A stretch of 64,000 nucleotides of DNA, from positions 38,337,681-38,401,680 of the forward strand of contig NC_088786.1 in the NCBI RefSeq assembly GCF_949628265.1, read 5' to 3'. Position 1 is the stretch's first letter. Every line of letters starts with the position of its first letter. Under the pieces are notes generated by a model. That model did not search any database, had not been told where the DNA came from, and worked only from the letters and a program-made list of their open reading frames with translations. Below are positions 1 to 11,317 of the stretch, one piece after another. A program made the position numbers and the translations under genes. Source of the stretch: Cloeon dipterum (lineage: Eukaryota > Arthropoda > Insecta > Ephemeroptera > Baetidae).

Positions 1-967
1 TTTATTAAATGAAAATTGGCAATTTCAATCAAAAACGCAAATAAAATTTTTAAAATCTAAGCAGGTCATATTATTGCTCAGAAAAAAATCCCCTTTCGCA
101 TTTGCAGGAATTAAAGAAATTCAAATATCTTAAATAATTGTAGAAATATCTTTCAACGTCCAGAGAAAAGAAATAAAAAACCAATTTTAACCCAATTTGT
201 TGTAAAATTAATAAATCAACCATGAAATTTTTTATAATAAAATAATAATTTCTAGGTAGGAAAGCAAAAAACCTGCATTAAAAAAGTAGAGCAATGTTAA
301 AAATGTTTGCATTAATTGACCAGTTGCATTAACCCTTAGTTATTAAAGCCGCCAACAGATGGCGCAACCACAGACTTTCTTAAAAATTTTGTTTTAAGCG
401 GTTTTAAGGCACTTCCGCTGCGATTTCAGACTCAATCTAGCTACTGTGCATTCTTCAATAAATTGGCTATTTTTTGACGTGCTGAAAACCAAAATCGGTT
501 CAGCCATTCGCCGTAGAAACGTTGGAAAATATTTTTTTATTTCAAAAAATAGTTTTTCACGATTCTACGGCGATTGGCTGAACCGATTTTGGTTTTCAGC
601 ACGTCAAAAATTAGCAAATTAATTGAAGAATGCACGGTAGCTAGATTGAGTCTGAAATCGCAGCGGAAATGCCTTAAAAAAACGAAAGTCTACGGTGGCG
701 CCATCTGTTGGCGGCTTCGAACACTTAGGGTTTATGCAACTGGTGATTTTTTAAATATTTTCTTGCAGTCTGTACCTGAGTTTTTAATAATTTTCAATTT
801 ATTAGCTAATGAGCAGACTTGAAAATTGTAAAATAAATCAATTTTAGGAAGAAATTCGACCACACCAACCGCAAAATTTAGATTTTCAATGGGAAAATTC
901 ATTTCTTGCGCAGGAAATTGGCGCCCCCTTCAAGAAATTAATCAGAGGAAAGAGAAGCGAATCTCAC
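1..967. other. Non-coding flank or intron of RhoGEF2
   Basis: No exon could be recognised. The RhoGEF2 reading frame leaves the C1 exon at 968 in the middle of a codon, so this stretch is the next intron of that gene on the minus strand. Apart from the palindromic MITE at 316-750 it is AT-rich sequence with no supported feature. Confidence 0.6.
316..750. mobile_element. Palindromic TTAA MITE, family A, copy 1
   Basis: The two halves are inverted copies of each other. Left arm: CCAGTTGCATTAACCC, then a stretch containing CCGCCAACAGATGGCGC. Right arm: GCGCCATCTGTTGGCGG, ending TTTATGCAACTGG. A near-identical copy lies at 7053-7482. TTAA precedes the left end (312-315) and a TTAA follows the right end (751-754), although the right terminus has decayed into a T run. 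It has no coding capacity. The 82-residue ORF over it is produced by the palindrome and is not a gene. Confidence 0.85.
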
Positions 968-3900
968 AGGAACACTGGAATCCCTGTGGTCCGACGCCGC
1001 CGATGATGCGTCCGCAGTGGTTGCAGTGCGTGACGATGAAGTAGTGGTGCGCGTGCAGCGTGTGGCCCAGCATGTTGACCTTGCGGTTGTTCCTGGCCAG
1101 CAGCTTCAGCTTGCTGCTCTTGTCCTTGCACACGAAGCTGGGCACCCGCTCGCAGTGCGAGTTGGCGCTGCGCAGCCCGAACAGCTTGGACGCCAACGTG
1201 CACAGCGAAGAGCAAATCGACGAGGCGCGCTGGAACGCCTTCACCTCCTCCTCGCTCCGCCCGTCTACCTCCACTTCGATCCTCGGCCTGGAATTCATTT
1301 TTTGCACACAATTAAAATGGAATTATAGTCGTTTTTTATTTTTTTAAATGATATTACCTGAAAATTGAACCCTTAACGACATTTTCTTACCTAAAGTGCC
1401 CCGAAAATCGATTTTTTTCGAATTTTATTAGGAGCAAAGGAAATTTATTGCTTTTGGGGTGAAGAAAATTGTAAAAATTTAATAGTGAAAAAATAAAAGT
1501 TGTTCTTTTGAGTCTTGAAAGTTATTTTTTATTTTTTAAAAAATTGCAGATTTTCGAAAGGGGTCTGTGTTTGGCCTGATTAAAATTCAGCAGTTTTAAG
1601 TAGCGTCAAATACTGCCTTAATTCAGAAAGCTGATTAAATTCCCAGTTTTTTTCCCACTGAGCAAATGTTTCTCAAATTAACCAATTTCACACAAAATTC
1701 GTCCGAAAATTTCAACTGGCCGTTAGACAACCTTTTAATTTTTTTTTGGGGAAAAATCAAAATAACCAAAATGAAGTTAATTTATTCGAGAATCATGTCA
1801 GAAAAAATATCTTTATCATTTTAATAATTTCTTTTCCCTTATTATGGCTATCAGAGCCTCCGCATAACAAGAATTTTTTTATTTACAAGGACAGATTCAT
1901 TGCTTTTCACATGCAAAAAGTTTACCACTTCTCTTTAAATTACTTTTGGAACTTTTTAACTAGAAAAAAATTAAAAATAAAATAATTTGTTCTAAATTTT
2001 AACCAATTGTAACATACGGTTTCAGGTACAGGTTTCAATTCGGTAGTAATTCGGCTGATTTGATTTTTTTAGAGCTTCACAGTGGTAAAAACCTGAGATA
2101 AGACACTAAATTTGATAAAATTGGAAATAATCGAAATTTTTCATCCCAGGGTCAGACCCTGAAAGTAGATTTCAAAGCAAATTCAATGCGAAAATCGAAA
2201 GAGAGGCGAGATCTTATTGGTCGTGCGCGTTCGAGCCGGTTTTTAATATTCAAATTGTAGCAATTGTATCGCGATTTTATCTTTGAAACTTGGTGTGCTC
2301 GCGCAGAATTTCCCGGACTACATTTCAGTCCCGAAGCCCGAAAACATCGGAGGAGGCTATCATCCATTAATTTTGAATTTTTCGGACCTTGACCTTCGAC
2401 TTGCGAATTTATTATAAATTGAAGAGTTGTTCAGGATCGAAAAATAGGTCGGCCAGTGAAATTTTCAGGGTGATATCTCAACCCAGTCAAGAGTTACAGT
2501 TTAGAATTCGATTTTCAGGAATTTTTTATAAAAACAAACTTTCAAATTCGCGGAGAACTGCTTGTTAGAAACCGAAATTTGAAGAGTAGAAATTAGGATT
2601 TTTTTATTATCAAAGGGAAATTCTCGAAAAATTAAATTATGAATGGTGAATTTGAGAGCATTTGACTTGAAACGTATTTTCAACTAAATTTAAAACGTGA
2701 AAATAAAACAAATAAATTAAATGAATTTAAAAGCTCAATGTTACCTAATTCTAATGGCTTTAAATTTTGTATTTAGTTCGAATCTCTGCTTTATTATTTT
2801 CTTAGCAAAATTTTTCTATTAAATCTCCAAATGAAAGAAATTGCGCCTTTTATAGGCCTGAGAAGAAACAAAATATTCCTTAAAATTCTCCGTAATGAAC
2901 CTTTGACTCATTAGGCTTGACGAAATAATTTGTTTTAAATAAATAAAATAGCGTATCTCAGCTGGGCATCGATAAAAAAACATTTTGTGAAATATTTATC
3001 AACTTTGATCGAACTGTTGATTTTTTTTTCATTTTCCAACCTCTGCTGGCTAATTCTCCAGTCCTAAGCAAAATTTTGAAAACAATGATCTTTCAGCCAA
3101 CGCTAAATTTAACTGGGATAATTTTAAGATTAAATTCAAACCGATCCGATCAAAACCCAAGGAGAACTTCTAAAAACGTTATTTTTGCACTTGGGAAATC
3201 CAAAATTCGTGATTTTTTTAAAACGCAGCAAAATTGAAGGGTTTAACTAACTTCACCCCACGCACAGGACCACTGCCGGTCTGGAGACCAATTTTTAGAT
3301 TTTTAACGCCCATAGAAAAATGACAATTAATTTTTTTCTGGATTTTTCGCCTTCGCGACAAGAGCGAAAATGGTTATATTTTTCTTAAAATTCGGCCTTT
3401 TGTCTGATCATCAACCACGACCCCTCATTGGTCAGGTCCCGGACGTGGCTTTGACCTGCGGTACCCTGACTACCTTTTTCAGGGCACCCCTACCTGAAAT
3501 CCGCCTTTTTTGAGAAAATAATGGAGAAAAAAAGCCTAAATTTGGTTGAATATTTCCGAGAAGCAAATTAATTAAAAATTCTCCGTTTCCACTTGGACTC
3601 ACATGAGGGACTCGATGTGGGGCAGCAGCCTGCCTTCGATAATGGCAATTTCCTTGGATTTGTCGTGGATGCTCTCGTCTAGCTCGATGTCGGAGGCGCC
3701 AAAGAGCGCGCCGAGACCGGCGATTCGCTTCTGTCGGAAGTCGTTGAGCTGCTCTGAAAGACTCTCCTTGGCCTTGGACCGAGGCTTCCAAAAAACCTTG
3801 CGCAGGATTTCCTCCTTGTCGCTGTCGATGAAGAGAACCTCATCCACCTCCCTGGCGTTGTTCTCGTCCACGTGCGACAATCGAAGAGGCTGACGAGGTG

Positions 3901-6900
3901 CAAATTTTAATTATTAAAATTAAAAACAAAAAAATTCAAATCCGCTCACTGCGTCCGGGACCAAAAAGGTCGAGTGAATTTCGTACGCCCACTTCTTCAT
4001 CTCTTTCGCGTTTCCCTCCTTGTACAGGTCGGTTATTAAGTAAAATAGCTGAAATTAAATTAATTAACAATGATTTAAATTCCGATTAAGGTTAAAACTC
4101 ACAAGACTCGACGGATCGCTACTCGACAAAACGTAGTTCATGAACACAGAGAGGTGGGCCGGGTGCTGCAACAGCTTGTTGACGCTCTTGAACGGACCGT
4201 GGTCTTCCAGATGCGTCTGAGAATATTTATTATTATTAATTGTAGAATTGTTAATTGGCATGGGGGGCTTTTTACCATCTCCTGGTCGCTCATGTCGTCG
4301 TCTTCCATGCTGATTATCGGCCCGGTGTAAGACGCGTCCATCATCGACACCTGTTTGAACAGAAAAAGATTTATATTTGGTATATTTTGTTTCTACGTTT
4401 GAGTCAATGTTCAAGAAAGATAATAAAGTGCGCGCGTGATGTTATACAATTGTTTTATTAAATAATATATTTTTATTTTCGAATGTGAAGAAATACGGAA
4501 TTTTATTGGTCGTTAAAATTAATGTAGAAATTTATTTGACGTATCAGCCGCGGCATTTATTTAATTTGAGCATGTATGGCCAATCTTAACTATTAAAAAA
4601 CCAGTTTATTGAGAAATTAAATAATAGAGACGAGTTTAAAGCAGTTTAAAAATTTTAAACACTGCGCAAAGATGGCTGCCATTGGCGTTTATTTTAAAGG
4701 ACCATCATCTGAATAGATTTAAGGCAAGTGCTTGGCCAAAAGACATTTTTATCTCCTTTTTGACTGAGATTTCTAAAACTTTAGCAATTAAACGGCAAAC
4801 TTACGTCTACAGGGCCATTGAGGTCGGTGACCTGCGGCGACATGTCACCGCCCGGCCCGCCGTAAGGGGGCGGCGGCGTCCCTGGAGGCGTGATTCGTGG
4901 GCTCTCCATGTCCCAGCCTCCGGAGAAGGATTTTTCGCGTCTGGTCAAGTCTTGCACCGACTCGGAAGACGTCAGCGTCGACAGCCGCGACGCACCTGCG
5001 AAGTATTGTTTGAAAGCTAAATCTAACAATTATTAAACTGTTCTTTTATCTGAAATTAATGAAAATTAAATAATACAACACTCTTCCAAACTTAAGATTT
5101 GGTTATTTATTTTTTGTAACTAGAAAATTTCATCATGGGAAATATAGGATTGACAAAGAAATTGAAAAATCGAATTAAAATCTCTCAATCGAAATCAATA
5201 TTTTTTTTAATAAAAAGCAAACAAAAAAATAAATAAAAACAGACGGAAACTATTTTTGGTTTTAAAAAAGTGGCAAATTAATGGAATTTTTAATGCAAAG
5301 CAATTTTCACTCGTGATATTAAATTTTATCTTCTCTTTAAAACGCAGATTTATAACAATTAATTAAAATTAAATTAATGGTCTCCCTCATGGGGATTTAA
5401 ACGTAATGAAAAAATCTGACACAAATTAAAGGAAATGAGCGTTTTTTTTTAAAAAAAGAGCAATAGTTTCAAAAGAAACAAAAGAAATAAAAATTCAATC
5501 GATGGGATCTCTCAAAAAACTAAATTTTATTAATGGAAAGACAGATTTTTTTAATGAAAAGGAAATTTTATTAAAAAATTACCCTTTGGTAGGAATTTTT
5601 TTAATTTTTGGATAAACAAAATTATCTTTAGTTTAAGAAAATTATCAAACGCTTCCCCTTCAATTCTTTTATCAAAATAAATCCAACATTTCCTTCAAAA
5701 TGCAAATTTAAAAATAAAATTAACGTAATAAAGTCTCAGATATTTAATTTAAATAAAAAAACGTGACAAAAGTTTCAAAATATGACGAAATTAACTCTAA
5801 AATTTAATATAAAAAATTTGTATCTAAAAATCAAGTCTCCTTAAAACCAAAACGAAAAATGAAATAAAATAAGGAAAAGCTTGCTCACCGTCGAGGCTGG
5901 CAGTGTGGCCTATCGGGTCAGGGCTGGACTTGGTTCGCTGGTGGGTCGGCGTGCTCGAGTGCTGCAAAAGGGTTCAAATCGTGAGAAATTACTCGAGGGA
6001 AAATTTCAATCCATGCAGGAAGTGAGCAGAAAAACGAGACACAATCACAAGAAAGACACTTACCGGGCCAGCCATGTCGGCTGCGAGGCACAAAACACAA
6101 GAAATCAAGTCAAAGAATATATTCGTTCCTCACGCAAAATCACAAATTATTCATGATTAAATTTGAATTTCTAAGAATTATTATTTTAAATGTTCCCTCA
6201 TCTGGGAAAGTGTCGAAAAAATGGGGCTTGACCGTTAGCAGGCAGAGAATGGATGGATTAATAATGGAAGGAGCGGCGTTTTGAGACTTACGTTGTTGGC
6301 CGCGAGTCCGTTACTCTCGCAGGGCTGGGCCGGCGCCGCTGCCGAGGAAGGAGGGTTGCGCGGGGGCAGCGCCGGGGGCGTGCTGCCGCCGCCAATGGGA
6401 CTGGTCAAGGTGAAAGGACGGGGGCGGGCGGGGGGCAGGGGCGGCGGCGCTTGCTCCACGGCAGAGTTGTTATGGAACAGCTGAAAGGGGGTTAATCACT
6501 CGGTTAGACAGGCGTTAATCGCACAACGTTTGGCTCCAAATGCAGAGGAATATTATTTTGATTCGTCGTTCGAATGATTTGAGACCGGGAATGGTATTTT
6601 AACGAGTTCACTTTTGGTTTAAATTATGGGGAAATTATTTCGAAACTTTTAGATCGTTATCACGTATTCAACAATCAGATAATTTCGTCTCAAATAATAC
6701 CCAGCCTTCATTTAACTTGTTTGTAAAATAATTTTAATTTAAAATAAATTTAAATTCATTTTCAAATAAAATTTTAATTTAAATAGGTATAAAATTCACT
6801 TTAAATTAAAAACTAAATTTTGTGATATTTAAAATGATATTAAAAATTAAATTGTATATAAATTATTTTTAAAATACCATTTTAATTTTAAAATAATCAT

Positions 6901-9900
6901 TAGAAATATTAAAAAATTTATTATAAATAAACCAAAATTTTATTAAAATGATTTCAAAAATTTAACTAAAAAGGCTTCGAAAAAAGATTTTAATTCCTTT
7001 AATTTTTAAAATGAATTTTAAATATGATGAAATAATTCGAATAATCTTTTAATTGACCAGTTGCATAAACCCTTAGTTATTGAAGCCGCCAACAGATGGC
7101 GCAACCACAGACGTTCTTAAAAATTTTGTTTTAAGCGGTTTTAAGGCATTTCCGCTGCGATTTCAGACTCAATCTAGCTATTTTGCTTTGTTTTAATTAA
7201 TTTGCTTTTTTTGACGTTCTGAAAACCAAAATCGGTTCAGCCAATCGCCGTAGAAACGTTGGAAAAGATTTTTTTATTTCAAATAATAGTTTTTCACGAT
7301 TCTACGGCGATTGGCTGAACCGATTTTGGTTTTCAGCACGTCAAAAAAAAGCAAATTAATAAAAAAAAGCAAAATAGCTAGATTGAGTCTGAAATCGCAG
7401 CGGAAGTGCCTTAAAATCGAAAGTCTACGGTGGCGCCATCTGTTGGCGGCTTCGAACATTTAATGTTTATGCAACTGGTGAATTAAAATAATTTAGAAAA
7501 ATTGGTTTAAATTATTTTGTACAAATGAAATTGAAAATAAATTCATTAGAAGAAATATTTAAATTTTTTTTTTAAATAAAATTTAAAATCTTTTATTTTA
7601 AAAATTGGATTTTAAATATAAAATGATTTTAAAATAATCTTTTAACGTGAATAATTTAGAAAAATTGTTTTAAATTATTTTAAAAATGAAATTTAAATTA
7701 GAATTATTAGAAAATAGTTGAAATTAAATTATTAAGAAAATTTATTATCAACTAAAATTATATTACAATTATTTAAAAAATTTAATTAGTCTTTTCGAAA
7801 TAAAATTTAAATTCCTTCTAACTAAATTAATTCAAAAATCACATTTTATTTTAAAAATAAACTTTAAAACGTATTAAAATGGTCATTTCCGGCTCAAAAA
7901 ATTTAGAAAGAGCTTTATTACATTTTTAAATTGTTAAAAACGAATTATTTCGGGATTTTCCGGATTATTTGGAGCCGTGGTTACTCGAGCATTGGTTAAA
8001 AAGTGCAAGCAGTGAGCTTGTGGTTGTGGGCTCACCTCGACCGGTCCAATGAGCGCGTAGAGCTGTCCCTGGATGGTCCTCAGTCTGTTCTCGGCCTTGC
8101 TCAGTTCGTCGTGGGTCTTGGGGTCGTTGCTCACGGCCAGCTTGGAGCGCAGCGTCTCGATGTTGCGCTGCTCGTTCTCCAGCATCAACTGGAACGTCAG
8201 CCGGCGCGACGACTCGTATTTTCGCTTCTCCTCCAACTGGAAATTAATGAATTAATAAAAATCGTAATTAAATTTGGTGAAATTACGTCGACCGGCTTTG
8301 GGCCGGTGATGTTCTCGCGGCTGCTGTTGCCCTTTCGCTTGGTGCCGGCGCCCAGTCCCGGCGGCGACGACGGAAGGGTGGGTGGTCGGTGGTGGGGGTG
8401 CTGGTGCACGGTCAGCACCACCTGCGCGTCGGCCTTGATCAGCTCGACCACCTCGATGTGCGTCGACTGGGCCACGTTGTGACCGTTCACCTTAAGTATC
8501 TTGTCTCCTGGCTTCAGGCCCGCTCTCTCAGCTGAACCACCTGCACGACATTTTTTTTTAAATTAGTACAGGCGCAAATATCGCTGCGGCTAGGGTCTGG
8601 CGGGGTAAATTTTAATTCTTTGAACTTTAATGAGGTAGTTTTTAACGATTATTTTAGCTAAAATTAGTCTTTTGGGTGATTTTCTTCTCTTGGCTTGAAT
8701 TTGATCCAAATTTTCGGCGCAAATATGGCTGCCGTAAGTGTCTTCAAGTATTTACGAGCCTATTTAGATCCATTTTTGAGTAAAAATTTGTGTTTGAATG
8801 AGAAAAACAATAGATGGTTTTTTATATTTTTTTTTAAAGTGATTTTTAATATTTGCCTTCTCTTGTCCAAATTTTCTGTCCCATCTTGATTTTACTACTG
8901 GTCGGACACTGAGAGACGCCATATTGGCGCCCAGAGAGGATAATTTTTGGCGCAAATATGGCTGCCGTAGGTGTCTGGCGGGGTATTTAAAATAATTCTA
9001 GCATTTTTAAGAGCTAAAATTAGTGTTTTCGTGTTTTTGAATAAATTTTTAAACGTTTTTCTCCTCATTTCCGGTCCCATTCTATATTTCGCTACTAGCC
9101 AGACACTGAGAGACGCCATATTGGCGCGTAGAAAATAAGATTTTAATTTTTGGCGCAAATATGGCTGCCGTAAGTGTCTGGCGGGGTATTTGAAAATTTT
9201 CAAGCATTAAAGAGTTAATTTTTATCGATTTGTTGAGCTAAAATGAGTGTTTTGATAAGAAAAACAAATTAACGTGATTTCTAAATCTTTTTTTCTAGTG
9301 TTTTTCAATCTTTTCCTTCTCTGGACTTGAATTTAATCCAGAATTTCGGTCCCCTTTCCCTTTCACTACTGGTCGGACACTGAAAGACGCCATATTGACG
9401 CGCAGAGGGGACAAATTTTTATAAATTTTGGCAATCTTAAGGTTTCTGGGGTAATTTTCTAGCATTAAAAGTTAATCCTGAATGATAATTTGGGCTAAAA
9501 TTACTTTTAGAAGGCGAAAGCAAATTATAGTGTTTTTCGTTGTTTATCTTTTCTTCGGACTTTAATTTTTTGACTCATTTAATGAATCTCTGAATGGATG
9601 TTCTCTGAAAGACGCCATTTTGGTGCGCAGAAAAGACATAAAACAGGGACAATTTTAATTTAATATTCTTGGAGGCAAAAATAATGTATTTTGCTTCAAT
9701 TTTCCTTGATCCATATCGGCAATAAATTAATAAAAAAATAATGGCAATTCAGTTTCCGTCTTTTAGATAAGACCCTCGAAGACGCCATAATGTGTTTCAG
9801 GGTTTTCCCCAATCCTTTAACGATTTGTTGAGTTACTCATATAGTATTTAGAGGCGAAAACAAATCGTGGTGATATTTAATTTACTTTGTAAATATTAAA

Positions 9901-10598
9901 TTTGTGTGTGTTTGAAATATTTCTCTTCTCTTGACTGGAATTTTCTCCAAATTTTTACATAAACGTTGCTAAAATATGGCAACAAGGGTAATTTTGGACC
10001 AAAAATCTAAATTAAACTCGAGAAAAAATTTAAGAAAAATTATTTCGATTAATTCGATGGAAACCTCATTTATACGAATAAAACTTTATTTCCTGGTTGA
10101 GGTCGTTCGACCCTCTTTTCGCTGGGTTTGTTGATGACTCATGGGACTGACCTGGGCGGACGCTCTGGACGTAGACGGGCTTGTCGCCGGACACCTTCAT
10201 GCCGTAGCCCGTCTTCTGGTCCATGAGCACCGTGATGACGACGACCGTGCCTCCGAGGGGCGACGGCGGCAGCTCTCCGCCGGAGCCCGTCGAGCTGGTG
10301 GAGCCCGCGGACACGGGTCGAGCGCCTCTCGGCCGCATTTTGCGTCGGCTGCAACACAATATAAATTATAATATTGACATCACGCCTGGAAATAGATAGC
10401 GGCGGCCTCGACAGGTCGCGCCAAGAGACGAACGCCCTCGGTATAAACACACACACACACAAGAGAGGCTACAGGTGCGTTCCTTGGTTGCCACCCCCCT
10501 TTCTCTCATCGTCTCGACTCGCGCAAACCCCTTTTGAGGGCCCTTTTCGGGCGCCTGGCTCACCTGTCCTGCGCTTTGGAAGGCGGCGAAGAGTCCAT
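968..10598 (-). CDS. RhoGEF2: RhoGEF2 / PDZ-RhoGEF (ARHGEF11/12 type), N-terminal part
   Basis: Rho-specific guanine nucleotide exchange factor. In insects this family links G-alpha12/13 signalling to Rho1 and myosin II at the cell cortex. Exons on the minus strand: 10564-10598, 10152-10348, 8287-8540, 8036-8236, 6292-6480, 5889-5961, 4805-4995, 4276-4350, 4103-4216, 3950-4048, 3603-3889, 968-1287, about 678 residues in phase. Domains: PDZ at about 46-125 (carboxylate loop GYGM, later LKPGDKILKVNG), a coiled coil at about 163-229, a proline-rich linker at 230-292, an RGS-like domain from about 406 to 540, and the start of a C1 zinc finger (HHYFIVTHCNHCG) where the window copy ends. The DH-PH catalytic module must lie to the left of base 1. 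The ATG at 10598 is the first in phase with the PDZ exon and is followed by a good donor. Assignment rests on domain order and is strong; the exon list may miss microexons. Confidence 0.9.
1288..3602 (-). other. RhoGEF2 intron between RGS-like and C1 exons
   Basis: About 2.3 kb of AT-rich intron. The segment near 2150-2400 is GC-richer and ORF-bearing but matches no family I recognise. A repeat of family C occupies 3246-3480. Nothing else was supported. Confidence 0.5.
3246..3480 (-). repeat. Dispersed repeat family C, inverted partial copy
   Basis: Read on the minus strand this matches the repeats in the APC4 introns. Shared landmarks are CAGGGTACC-type text, CCAATGAGGGGTCGTGG, a GGCCGAATTTTAA-like stretch, and a terminal GGTCTCCAGACC-like segment. 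It is in opposite orientation to the copies at 12.8-15.0 kb. No ORF or clear termini were seen. Confidence 0.65.
4560..4700. repeat. Dispersed repeat with AAGATGGCTGCCATTGGCG core
   Basis: An intronic segment of RhoGEF2 with the core GCGCAAAGATGGCTGCCATT, preceded by a TTTAAA-rich run and GAGACGAG. The reverse complement recurs twice in the Ig-gene intron near 61.0 and 61.3 kb, so this is a dispersed repeat. Its termini were not defined. Confidence 0.55.
4996..5888 (-). other. AT-rich RhoGEF2 intron
   Basis: A long A/T-rich intron with no repeat termini, ORF or conserved element that I could support. Confidence 0.5.
6064..6080 (-). other. Possible 17-nt microexon of RhoGEF2
   Basis: On the minus strand a pyrimidine-rich acceptor (CCTCGCAG) is followed 17 nt later by a strong donor (GTAAGTG). 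Inclusion of 17 nt would shift the frame between the flanking exons at 6292-6480 and 5889-5961, which join in phase without it. It is either an alternative poison microexon or a decoy. Confidence 0.25.
6493..7048. other. AT-rich intronic DNA
   Basis: Dominated by TTTAAATT-like low-complexity text in a RhoGEF2 intron. No feature was identified. Confidence 0.5.
7053..7482. mobile_element. Palindromic TTAA MITE, family A, copy 2 (intact)
   Basis: Full-length 430 bp copy. The left end TTGACCAGTTGCATAAACC mirrors the right end GTTTATGCAACTGGTGAA. It is bounded by TTAA at 7049-7052 and TTAA at 7483-7486, consistent with a TTAA target duplication. The long inner arms are inverted repeats of each other, so the element folds into a single hairpin. 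Non-coding; sits in a RhoGEF2 intron. Confidence 0.9.
8560..9990. repeat. Degenerate tandem repeat in first large RhoGEF2 intron
   Basis: At least three recognisable units of roughly 200-235 bp, each with GGCGCAAATATGGCTGCCGT (near 8716, 8951, 9152), GTGTCTGGCGGGGTA, and a GGACACTGAGAGACGCCAT block. Decayed versions (GAAAGACGCCATTTTGG and similar) continue to about 9790. The ORFs here are produced by the repeat and are not genes. Confidence 0.75.
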
Positions 10599-11317
10599 GC
10601 TGCTCAGGCCGCGGAAATTATCGACATCGCACGCACCTCTGAGCACTCGAGAAAATGTGTGTCACATATGTACGATTGGACGGACGGAGGGACGGCGCGC
10701 GGCGACTGCTCAACTGATTCTTGCGCGCTGCGAAAGCACTTAGTAATCACGGCGGAGGCCCGAAGAACGCACCACTCGCTTCGGCACACGCTCCACTCTC
10801 CGTGCACGCAGCTGCACCAAAATAAGACGCCATACACGAATTAATAATGTCAAATATCCTCTTCACGCACTGACGGATCTACAACTGCGCCAGCCATCTT
10901 TAATTTTCGGCCACACACGATAAAAAAACTCCCTCCGCGCGCCGTCAGAGAAAGTAGATCCTTGTTTCTCTTCGGGTTTTCGCGGTCAAACACGGTTTGA
11001 ATTCGCGGAATTTTGATTTTGTTGTGTTTTTAGAAGCTTTTTAAATAAATTTGAAGGGTTAGACCGGAGTATTTCTCTTGTGAATTCCTTATCTGCACGG
11101 CGGAGGGATACGCAGCTAAATGTCAACAAAACCTGCCTATTGTGTTTTTTGCGCTATTCTCGACTCAGTCAATCTGGAGAGGAACAAAATATGTGCCTTG
11201 TGAAGGAAACAGGCCGCTCCATTGATAAGATACACGTGCGAAAGGGGTGCAAGCAGTTAAACTCGAGTTTCAAGTTTATAATCTTTTTATCAGTGTGCAG
11301 AAAACTACAAAAATGCA
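10599..11317. promoter_or_regulatory. RhoGEF2 5' flank between RhoGEF2 and APC4
   Basis: A GC-rich stretch (10600-10960) upstream of the RhoGEF2 start codon, expected to hold its promoter and 5' UTR. Beyond it, 10960-11317 is the flank downstream of the APC4 stop codon. No TATA box or specific factor site was supported. A short CA run lies at about 10448, inside the first RhoGEF2 intron. Confidence 0.4.

Noticed and set aside
1017-1328. Plus-strand ORFs opposite the C1 exon
   Set aside because: They are shadows of the GC-rich RhoGEF2 exon on the minus strand, which has the clear C1 motif and splice sites.
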